A stretch of 5,762 bases of DNA from Hydrogenothermaceae bacterium (GTDB lineage Bacteria > Aquificota > Aquificia > Aquificales > Hydrogenothermaceae): NCBI GenBank assembly GCA_027052485.1, contig JALUFA010000032.1:1-5762 (forward strand), in the 5' to 3' direction. A model generated the notes under the pieces. It worked only from the letters and a program-made list of their open reading frames with translations. It was not told where the DNA came from and searched no databases. A program made the position numbers and the translations under genes. Positions 1 through 5,597 of the stretch are shown one piece after another (the first letter of the stretch is position 1; the number at the start of each line of letters is the position of its first letter).

Positions 1-305
1 GAGTAATACTAAATTTACTTAGTAATGCGTTTAAACACAACTTAGATAATGGGTACGTTGAGGTGATACTAAAGGAAAATCAGCTAATCATTAAAAACCC
101 TACAAAACCTATAAAAGATATTATAAACCTAACAAAGAGGTACTACAAGGAGACCCAGCGAGGGCTAGGCCTTGGGCTTTCTATCGTTGAGAGTATCTGC
201 AAAGAGCTTGATTGTGATTTAAAGTTAGACTTTAAGGAAAGTAAATTTATAGCAAAAATAACGTTTCCTAAGTCATCTCTCTTACAAACTGAGGAGTTAG
301 ACTAA
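1..305 (+). CDS. Sensor histidine kinase, C-terminal part of the ATPase domain (5' partial)
   Basis: This is the 3' end of a gene that begins before the window. The reading frame is open from base 3 and ends at TAA 303-305. The first visible residues, VILNLLSNAFKHN, are a typical N-box of a HATPase_c domain, where Asn and Lys/His contact Mg-ATP. Further on, RGLGLGLSIVESICKEL is the G2 box followed by its helix, and a short beta-strand tail ends in TFP as in many kinases. The usual G1 box (DxGxG) is absent: after the N-box comes a short strand with LIIKNPTKP where DTGxGI would be expected, so the ATP lid is compact and degenerate. Such shortened domains occur in some two-component kinases. The dimerisation/phosphoacceptor and sensor domains lie upstream and cannot be seen, so the signal is unknown. 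A GTG at 63 is internal to the domain and is not a credible start. The last 38 bases overlap the 3' end of speE on the other strand. Confidence 0.85.
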   Translation, partial: VILNLLSNAFKHNLDNGYVEVILKENQLIIKNPTKPIKDIINLTKRYYKETQRGLGLGLSIVESICKELDCDLKLDFKESKFIAKITFPKSSLLQTEELD

Positions 306-1095
306 AGAGGTTTTCGTAAATATCTTTTGTTAAGTACTTTAAGTCTTTTAAGGAAGAAAATCTTTCTGCATTTAAAGGTTCAAGAACGTTTATATTATCT
401 GAGGCTAGGGTATAACTCCACATTCCAGCTGGGTAGGTAGGGACAAAACCTGTGTATACACCAACATTTTTAAACACTTTTTTTATCTCTTTAACAGCTT
501 TTTCAAAGTAATCCTTTTGTAGGAAAGGAGACTCGGTTTGGGCTACCATTATCCCATTTTCCCTTAGAGAGCCTTTTACCTTTTTGTAAAACTCTTCTTT
601 AAAGAGGATTTCTGCAGGTCCAACCGGGTCTGAAGAGTCCAAAATTATAACGTCATAAAAGTCCTTTTTTTCCTCTAAAAACTGGCTTCCGTCTTCAATG
701 AAAATTTTTGTTTTTGGATCTCTGAGTTTGTTAGATATTGTTGGAAAGTACTTTTCTGCAACAAATATAACCTCTTCATCTATCTCACAAAGGTGAACCT
801 CTTCAACAGAAGGATGTTTTAATGCTTCTCTAACACTTCCACCATCTCCTCCTCCAATAACAAGAACCCTCTTAGGCTCAGGATGTTTTAGGAGCGCAGG
901 GTGAACCAGCATCTCATGATACATAAACTCATCTCTTTCTGTAGTTTGTATTGCCCCATCTAAAACGAGGACTTTCCCAAACTCTGGAGTATCTAGAACA
1001 ACAATTTCCTGATATTTAGATTTGATAGTTTTTACTTGGGTTGCTTTAATTGTTAAACCTACGTTTTCCGTCTGATACTCAGTAAACCAAATCAA
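268..1095 (-). CDS. speE: Spermidine synthase / polyamine aminopropyltransferase
   Basis: The 275-residue product has the usual length of bacterial SpeE (about 275-300). The family transfers an aminopropyl group from decarboxylated S-adenosylmethionine to putrescine, or in many thermophiles to agmatine, giving spermidine or N1-aminopropylagmatine and methylthioadenosine; the enzyme is cytosolic. An N-terminal beta-domain carries LVLDGAIQTTERDEFMYHEM (residues 43-62). The Rossmann core carries GGGDGG (81-86), the acidic EID (104-106) expected to hold the ribose, EDG (134-136) near the adenine, and DSSDPVGP (153-160) with catalytic Asp156. QTES (186-189) and YPAGMWSYTLAS (221-232) are also standard. 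Nothing essential is missing. Translation starts at TTG (1095-1093): an in-frame TGA lies just upstream, a perfect AAGGAGGT sits 5 bases before it, and the N-terminus MIWFTEYQTE fits the family. Putrescine versus agmatine as substrate cannot be decided from sequence alone. It is transcribed away from the antiporter operon, and its end overlaps the kinase gene by 38 bp. Confidence 0.95.
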   Translation of the reverse strand: MIWFTEYQTENVGLTIKATQVKTIKSKYQEIVVLDTPEFGKVLVLDGAIQTTERDEFMYHEMLVHPALLKHPEPKRVLVIGGGDGGSVREALKHPSVEEVHLCEIDEEVIFVAEKYFPTISNKLRDPKTKIFIEDGSQFLEEKKDFYDVIILDSSDPVGPAEILFKEEFYKKVKGSLRENGIMVAQTESPFLQKDYFEKAVKEIKKVFKNVGVYTGFVPTYPAGMWSYTLASDNINVLEPLNAERFSSLKDLKYLTKDIYENLFSLTPQFVREMT

Positions 1096-1100
1096 TGATA

Positions 1101-1108
1101 ACCTCCTT
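1101..1108 (-). promoter_or_regulatory. Shine-Dalgarno site deciding the TTG start of speE
   Basis: On the - strand this reads AAGGAGGT, a full match to the anti-Shine-Dalgarno tail of 16S rRNA. It is 5 bases upstream of the TTG at 1095-1093. No ATG or GTG lies in frame between the upstream in-frame TGA and this TTG, so the site fixes the start. A strong site may compensate for the weak start codon (inference). Confidence 0.85.
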
Positions 1109-1124
1109 ACACAAACTCAACGAC

Positions 1125-1130
1125 TATAAT
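1125..1130 (+). promoter_or_regulatory. Candidate -10 box TATAAT for the operon starting at 1192
   Basis: A perfect TATAAT lies 61 bases before the TTG start at 1192, which would place transcription start near 1137 and give a leader of about 55 bases. The sequence 16-18 bases upstream does not resemble TTGACA, because it overlaps the speE ribosome site. In AT-rich DNA a chance match is possible. A second, poorer candidate is TATAAA at 1161-1166. Confidence 0.4.
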
Positions 1131-1191
1131 AAAACATAAAAGCTAATTTTTGTAGTATCTTATAAAAACCTATCTCCTATCAGGTAAAAAT

Positions 1192-2625
1192 TTGGAAACA
1201 GAAAAAAATACAGTTATTGTCTTTGGAATAGGTACATTTGGAAGAAAACTCGTAGAAGCCCTTTCCCAAAAATGGCACGTTATTGCAATAGACATAAACG
1301 AAGACAGGTTAAACAGTGTAAAAACTCTTCCTAACGTTGACATCTTGCAGGGAGATGCGTCAAGTATTCTCCTATGGAAAAGGCTAAATCTTGAGAATAT
1401 CAAACATATAGTAATCACTGTAAAAGATGCGGACGTTTCGTTTGAAGCCTGTAGGATAGCAAGAGAAATATTTGAGATAAAAGATGTTCCAATAACAATT
1501 TATCTATACGATGAGACAAAAGAGGATAAGTTCAAAAACTGCGAAAATATAAATCTAATAAAACCTCCCCACATTGTAGTTGGTACAACCCTATCTTTAA
1601 TAGAAAAAAACTACAAAATTGCTACAAATATAGGACTTGGTAAAGGTGAGATAATTGAGGTAAAGATACTCGCCCGTTCCCATCTGGTAGACAGGAAACT
1701 AAAGTACATAAAATCAAACAAATGGCGTGTCGCGGCTATCTATAGAGATAATAAACTAATACTCCCAAACGGAAATGAAAGACTAAAAATAGGAGACAGC
1801 GTCGTTCTCGTAGGAGAACCAAAGGTTTTAGAAAACCTAGCTAATATTTTTACAAAGGGTATTCCCCAATTTCCCCTACAGTTTGGTAATACAGTTTTGT
1901 GTCTTTACAACAAAAAATTTTCCCAGCTAGTAAAAGAGCTAGCCTATTTCGTTCAGTTTTTAAAGGTAGCCAAGGTTGAGGTCCTTCTGTATGAAGAAAG
2001 CACTCTAACGCAGGAACAAAAAAATTTTTTAGAAAGTATTTTTGACAAGCCTGTCGAGATAAGAGAAAGTATTAAATCTTTAGTAGATGCTGTTGTAAAA
2101 GTTCCTGAGAACACTGCATTTTCAGGAATACCTACTAAAAATCTGTCTTTTTTTGAAAAATTCCAGATAAAAAAGATTTTTGAAAAGGCTAAAGTGCCAT
2201 TTTTACTTCTTAAGGACAGTTATCCTTACGAAGAAATCGTGGTTATTCTAAACAGTCCCGATCCACCATACACACTAGAGATTGGAGTAGAGATAGCACG
2301 CATCCTAAAGTCAAAAATAAAAACCTTGTATATCACCATGCCAAAAGAGCTAAGAACCGACGAAGAGGAAGAAGAGCTAGAAAACGTCAAAAATATAGTT
2401 AAGGATTTTGAAAGTATATATAAAACAAGTATGAACTTTTCTCTTCTTGAAGGAAATCCTGTAAAAGAGAGCCTAAAAGTTTTAAAGGAAATACCAAAAT
2501 GTCTTGTTGTTATGTCATACAAAAAGCAGAAAATTTCAATCTTTGAACCACACGTCCAGTATCTAATTGCTAAAAAGGCGGATAAATCCACGTTCTTAGT
2601 TCCTGTAGAGGAAGAAAATGAGTAA
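1192..2625 (+). CDS. RCK-domain (TrkA-N/TrkA-C) regulatory protein with C-terminal USP-like region
   Basis: The 477-residue soluble protein is probably the gating subunit of the antiporter encoded next. Residues 7 to about 120 form an RCK_N (TrkA-N) Rossmann domain: GIGTFG (12-17) is the dinucleotide loop, and AIDI with Asp34 ends beta-2, favouring an NAD(H)-type or adenine nucleotide ligand. Residues about 152-220 look like TrkA-C (KGEIIEVKI, then LKIGDSVVLVGEP at 198-210). The rest, about 230-340 and 346-472, resembles two universal-stress-protein folds; the second runs from EEIVVILNSPD to STFLVPV. Neither shows the Gly-rich ATP motif of ATP-binding USPs. An acidic run (Asp390-Glu395) sits in the second. 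There is no membrane segment. The TTG start is preceded by AGGT (1182-1185) at 6 bases, with an in-frame TAG at 1153-1155 and no ATG or GTG between. The stop overlaps the antiporter start by 8 bases. The RCK assignment is firm; the USP assignment is moderate. Confidence 0.85.
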   Translation: METEKNTVIVFGIGTFGRKLVEALSQKWHVIAIDINEDRLNSVKTLPNVDILQGDASSILLWKRLNLENIKHIVITVKDADVSFEACRIAREIFEIKDVPITIYLYDETKEDKFKNCENINLIKPPHIVVGTTLSLIEKNYKIATNIGLGKGEIIEVKILARSHLVDRKLKYIKSNKWRVAAIYRDNKLILPNGNERLKIGDSVVLVGEPKVLENLANIFTKGIPQFPLQFGNTVLCLYNKKFSQLVKELAYFVQFLKVAKVEVLLYEESTLTQEQKNFLESIFDKPVEIRESIKSLVDAVVKVPENTAFSGIPTKNLSFFEKFQIKKIFEKAKVPFLLLKDSYPYEEIVVILNSPDPPYTLEIGVEIARILKSKIKTLYITMPKELRTDEEEEELENVKNIVKDFESIYKTSMNFSLLEGNPVKESLKVLKEIPKCLVVMSYKKQKISIFEPHVQYLIAKKADKSTFLVPVEEENE

Positions 2626-3784
2626 AGAAGAAGCTATTCTCCTTATGGTTGTCTCATTTGGCGCATTTTTAATGCCAATAGTTAGTAAACGGTTAAATAT
2701 ACCTTCCCCAGTTATGGAAATCATATTTGGTTTTGTGATTGGCTTTTTCTTTCAAGGTTTTTTAGAAAAAACTGAGATTGTAAAGTTTTTAGCCGAGCTT
2801 GGATTTATCATACTTATGTATCTTGCAGGTTTAGAGATAAACTTTGAAAAGATAAAAAAACTATCAAAAAGAGAGATTTTTCTCTATATCTTATCTTACC
2901 TTATCCTTGCTGTAGTTTCAGTTTTTATAGCCTACTGGCTACATCTAAGCTACATTTACTCACTGGTTATATTTACCGTTGCTATAGGGTTACTATATCC
3001 GGTTTTAAAAGACACAAAACTCTTAGATACAAACTTCGGTCAAACCCTTTTAATCCTCGGGAGCATTGGTGAGTTTTTAAGTTTAATGTCTATAACCATA
3101 TACTTTGTTGTTTATAAAGAAGGTTTATCGTTTTACACCCTCAAACATCTAGGAGAGATTTACCTTTTTTTTCTTATAGCTTACGTACTTTTAAAACTTT
3201 TTAAGCTGTATATATGGTGGAACCCAAAGCAGGTTCACACATTTTTAAAAACAGATGACGTTGCAGAAACGTCGGTTAGGGCAAACTTTGCAAATATGTT
3301 TATCTTTGTATCCCTTGCAACCCTCCTTGGCTTAGAGCCTATAATAGGAGCCTTCTTTGGTGGTTTACTGTTTGCTCTCATCTTTAAAGAAAGGGAAAAG
3401 ATAACAGAAAAACTGGCATCCTTTGGCTATGGATTTTTAATCCCGATTTTTTTTATAAACGTTGGCTTAACGTTTGATATAGTTCAGTTTTTTAGCCTTG
3501 ATATATTCATACAGGCCATTAAGCTTACAGTTTTAGTTTTATTAAGTAGAGCTGTTGCTTTTTTACCATTAATGCTTGTAGATATGAGTTTTAAACAGAT
3601 AATACTACTTTCCCTTTCTCTATCAATACCTTTAACTTTAATGGTTGCGATTGCATCCCTTGGATACGAAGCTAATATTATTACAAAGGAGCAGGCCTCA
3701 GTAATACTACTAACGGCAATACTTACAGCCTTGGTATACCCATGGCTTTTTAAAGTAATAGTTAAAAAGTACGGTCTAGACTAA
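2618..3784 (+). CDS. CPA2-family monovalent cation/H+ antiporter (KefB/NapA-like membrane protein)
   Basis: The 388-residue integral membrane protein has about 13 hydrophobic segments (roughly 5-21, 31-49, 56-73, 86-107, 111-131, 141-165, 175-198, 222-238, 241-256, 268-285, 293-320, 326-347, 357-382). The family exchanges Na+ or K+ for H+ across the inner membrane. Family marks are KRLNIPSPV in the first loop, AELGFIILMYLAGLEI (59-74), the unwound-helix segment IGLLYPVLKD (123-132), PIFFINVGLTFD (276-287), SRAVAFLP (310-317) and SIPLTLMVAIASLG (336-349). Where NapA has DD and KefC has QD in the ion-binding helix, this protein reads SIGEFLS (149-155), so Glu152 probably takes the role of the key Asp. 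It ends right after the last helix and lacks the C-terminal RCK domain of KefB/KefC; that function is probably supplied by the preceding gene. ATG is preceded by AGAGGA (2607-2612) and overlaps the upstream stop (ATGAGTAA), which suggests translational coupling. Ion specificity cannot be told. Confidence 0.9.
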   Translation: MSKEEAILLMVVSFGAFLMPIVSKRLNIPSPVMEIIFGFVIGFFFQGFLEKTEIVKFLAELGFIILMYLAGLEINFEKIKKLSKREIFLYILSYLILAVVSVFIAYWLHLSYIYSLVIFTVAIGLLYPVLKDTKLLDTNFGQTLLILGSIGEFLSLMSITIYFVVYKEGLSFYTLKHLGEIYLFFLIAYVLLKLFKLYIWWNPKQVHTFLKTDDVAETSVRANFANMFIFVSLATLLGLEPIIGAFFGGLLFALIFKEREKITEKLASFGYGFLIPIFFINVGLTFDIVQFFSLDIFIQAIKLTVLVLLSRAVAFLPLMLVDMSFKQIILLSLSLSIPLTLMVAIASLGYEANIITKEQASVILLTAILTALVYPWLFKVIVKKYGLD

Positions 3785-3795
3785 AGGAATTTAAG

Positions 3796-4419
3796 ATGAA
3801 CTACTACAACCTAACTGTAAACGAAGCAATTTTCACCATTATTGATATAGAAGCAACAGGATTTACACCAGAAAACAACTCAATAATAGAAGTTGCAGGG
3901 ATAAAGTATCAGGGTGGGGTTGTAATAGATAAATTTAGCAGTTTGGTTAAACCTGAGTATGGATTTTTACCTTCCCATATAACAGACCTTACAGGTATAA
4001 CAAACGCCCTTGTGATAGACCAGCCTGAAATATACACAGTATTAGGTAAGTTCTTTAAGTTTATAGATGACAGTATATTAGTGGGACACAACGTAAAGTT
4101 TGATATATCGTTTTTAAACGAAAAAGGAAAAAAGTTTCTGAAAAAACAGTTAAAAAATCCTTTCATCTGTACTGACAGTCTTGCAAGAAGGCTGTATCCA
4201 GATATAGAAAGTAAATCTCTGTCAAGCCTTGCAGCTTACATGGGGGTACCTGTTAAAAGGAAACACAGGGCTATGGCTGATGCAGAAGCAACCCTCCAAG
4301 TTTTTCAGAAGATGCTAGACTACCTGCAAGATTACAACATAACAAAGGTTATAGATATAATAAAGCTATCTCAGGGAAAGAAGATAAACCACAAGAACAA
4401 AAGGAGAAGGTATGTTTAA
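3796..4419 (+). CDS. DEDDh-type 3'-5' exonuclease (DnaQ-like)
   Basis: The 207-residue protein has a full RNase T/DnaQ-fold exonuclease domain (about 11-175). ExoI is IIDIEATG (15-22) with catalytic Asp17 and Glu19. LPSHITDLTGIT (58-69) is the usual segment after it. ExoII is VGHNVKFDISFL (96-107) with Asp103, and ExoIII is HRAMADAEAT (157-166) with His157 and Asp162. All four metal-binding acidic residues and the general-base His are present, so it should be active. It removes nucleotides from 3' ends; the target could be polymerase proofreading or DNA repair, or RNA. The C-terminal tail (about 180-207) is rich in Lys and Arg and may bind nucleic acid. There is no UvrC/GIY-YIG or polymerase fusion. 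The gene starts 11 bases after the antiporter, with AAAGGA (3783-3788) overlapping that gene's stop and 7 bases before ATG. Its end overlaps proC by 8 bases. Whether this is the replicative epsilon-like subunit is unknown, so no symbol is given. Confidence 0.92.
   Translation: MNYYNLTVNEAIFTIIDIEATGFTPENNSIIEVAGIKYQGGVVIDKFSSLVKPEYGFLPSHITDLTGITNALVIDQPEIYTVLGKFFKFIDDSILVGHNVKFDISFLNEKGKKFLKKQLKNPFICTDSLARRLYPDIESKSLSSLAAYMGVPVKRKHRAMADAEATLQVFQKMLDYLQDYNITKVIDIIKLSQGKKINHKNKRRRYV
4401..4406 (+). promoter_or_regulatory. Shine-Dalgarno site for proC inside the exonuclease gene
   Basis: AAGGAG lies within the last codons of the exonuclease gene, 5 bases before the proC ATG at 4412. It fixes the proC start and, with the 8-base overlap ATGTTTAA, indicates coupled translation. 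Confidence 0.75.
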
Positions 4420-5203
4420 GATTGGTATTATCGGTGTTGGCAATATGGGAGAGGCTATACTAAAGGGACTGTTAAGCAGAGTTTCTCCAGACGAGATTAT
4501 AGTTTCAGATGCAAGTCAAGAAAGACTAGATTTTATTATTAATAAATACGGCGTTGCCGGTACAGATAACAATAAAAGATTAGCTAGTTTATCGGATATT
4601 GTATTCCTTGTTGTAAAGCCAAAGGATGTTGAAAAAGTACTATCACAAATCGGAAAAGAGTTAAGAGGAAAGATTTTAGTCTCTTCTGTAGCAGGATTAA
4701 AAATTAACAAAATTAAACAGTTTACCGACATAAATGTCGCTAGAATTATGCCAAATACACCGGCGATGGTTGGGGAAAGTGCCACTGGGATAGCTTTTGA
4801 TGAAAACTTTCCTGAAGAAAAGAAAGGAGAAATTATCAACCTTATAAGTAGCTTTGGAAAAGCAGTTGTAGTTGATGAAAATCTAATGGATGCCATCACA
4901 GGCCTATCTGGAAGTGGACCAGCTTACATACTAACGGTTATTGATGGACTGGCACAGGCCGGTGTGAAACAAGGGTTATCCTACCAACAGGCGCTAGATC
5001 TCGCTACCCAAACAGTATTAGGAACGGCAAAGCTCCTACAGGAGACAAAAGAACATCCAGCAGTACTGAGAGACAAAGTTACATCACCCGGAGGAACTAC
5101 AATTCACGGGCTACATGAGTTAGAAAAGGGTAAAATAAAGGACAGTTTAATAAACGCAGTAGAAGCTGCAACAAAACGAAGTAAAGAACTTTCGGGGGAG
5201 TAA
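4412..5203 (+). CDS. proC: Pyrroline-5-carboxylate reductase
   Basis: The 263-residue protein matches the usual ProC length. It catalyses the last step of proline synthesis, reducing 1-pyrroline-5-carboxylate with NAD(P)H in the cytosol. The N-terminal Rossmann domain begins IGIIGVGNMGEAI (4-16), followed by FLVVKPKDV (65-73) and RIMPNTPAMVGE (111-122). The C-terminal dimerisation and substrate domain carries the hallmark GLSGSGPAYI (164-173) and DKVTSPGGTTIHGL (221-234). Nothing is missing. ATG at 4412 is supported by AAGGAG 5 bases upstream and by the family's standard N-terminus MxKIGIIGxGNMG. Three bases separate its stop from the next gene. No proA or proB is visible here, so the rest of the proline pathway must be elsewhere. 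Proline could serve protein synthesis or, given the antiporter in the same operon, osmotic protection; the latter is inference. Confidence 0.97.
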   Translation: MFKIGIIGVGNMGEAILKGLLSRVSPDEIIVSDASQERLDFIINKYGVAGTDNNKRLASLSDIVFLVVKPKDVEKVLSQIGKELRGKILVSSVAGLKINKIKQFTDINVARIMPNTPAMVGESATGIAFDENFPEEKKGEIINLISSFGKAVVVDENLMDAITGLSGSGPAYILTVIDGLAQAGVKQGLSYQQALDLATQTVLGTAKLLQETKEHPAVLRDKVTSPGGTTIHGLHELEKGKIKDSLINAVEAATKRSKELSGE

Positions 5204-5206
5204 AAA

Positions 5207-5596
5207 ATGAAAAGGTCAGCTGTTTTTCTTTTACCACTGTTAATGTTTTTTAGTTCTTTTGCTGTAGAAAAGCCAAAACTTTTAGGAGCTGTGAAAGGAG
5301 ACATAATACCTTACATTGAAAAACTATTTCCAGCGATGCAGATTAAAAGCGTTGGATACGTAGACTATTCGGTGTATGCTGGAAGACTCTACATTTTAAA
5401 AAAGTACATAACCTATACAGATTTTTACGAAAGTGCTACTAAAATGGCTGAAAAAAACTTTGAAAAGGTAGCCGCAAAGAAGTGTAAAGGAAGCAGATTT
5501 TACGCATTAGACCACATAAAGGTTGATGTAAACCACGTTGGAGATGGTAATATTTTATTAGTAACCTCTGCAAACTTACTTTGTATTGACTTTTAA
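5207..5596 (+). CDS. Small secreted protein of unknown function with two cysteines
   Basis: I do not recognise this family. The 129-residue protein begins with a classical signal peptide: MKR, a hydrophobic core (residues 5-15), then SSFA with likely cleavage after Ala19. There is no lipobox cysteine and no other membrane helix, so the mature part of about 110 residues should be periplasmic or exported. The mature part holds exactly two cysteines, Cys93 and Cys126, possibly a disulphide, and is rich in Tyr, Phe and Lys. The C-terminal half (KVAAKKCKGSRFYALDHIKV, then NILLVTSANLLCIDF) alternates helix and strand and faintly recalls small YbjQ/RcsF-like beta-alpha domains; this is a weak impression only. 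ATG at 5207 follows proC by 3 bases, with GGGGGAG (5194-5200) 6 bases upstream as a strong ribosome site. It is followed 1 base later by the next gene, so it is an operon member. Confidence 0.8.
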   Translation: MKRSAVFLLPLLMFFSSFAVEKPKLLGAVKGDIIPYIEKLFPAMQIKSVGYVDYSVYAGRLYILKKYITYTDFYESATKMAEKNFEKVAAKKCKGSRFYALDHIKVDVNHVGDGNILLVTSANLLCIDF

Positions 5597-5597
5597 G

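Larger units (their letters stand above)
1096..1191. promoter_or_regulatory. Divergent promoter region between speE and the antiporter operon
   Basis: These 96 bp separate the two divergent TTG-started genes and are strongly AT-rich. The region must supply transcription for at least one direction, because each flanking gene is the first of its unit. The segment around 1123-1131 serves as a -10-like box on both strands: TATAAT on +, and TATAGT or TATTAT on -. No clear -35 hexamer was found at standard spacing on either strand. I see no convincing operator palindrome, riboswitch or terminator here. Overlapping -10 boxes would make the two directions compete for polymerase (inference). Confidence 0.55.

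Noticed and set aside
63..305. A short stand-alone gene starting at GTG 63
   Set aside because: The same frame is open back to base 3 and encodes the N-box of a kinase domain, so GTG 63 is an internal Val codon.
256..330. Bidirectional terminator between the kinase gene and speE
   Set aside because: I looked for a GC-rich stem with a T-run in either direction and found none.
1168..1185. Possible hairpin ACCT...AGGT hiding the ribosome site of the RCK gene
   Set aside because: Only four base pairs with a 10-base loop; too weak to claim as a regulatory structure.
1170..1418. Minus-strand open frame of 82 codons over the start of the RCK gene
   Set aside because: It is antisense to a well-supported RCK domain, has no family features and would invade the divergent promoter region.
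2226..2591. Minus-strand open frame of 121 codons with a Ser-rich run
   Set aside because: The Ser run is just the complement of the Glu-rich stretch of the RCK protein; there is no ribosome site or domain.
3909..4166. Minus-strand open frame opposite the exonuclease
   Set aside because: It is antisense to the catalytic motifs of the exonuclease and has no independent coding signal.
4516..4899. Minus-strand open frame of 127 codons opposite proC
   Set aside because: It mirrors conserved proC codons and has no recognisable protein features.
5104..5304. Minus-strand open frame across the proC end and the secreted-protein start
   Set aside because: It spans two real genes and has no supporting features.
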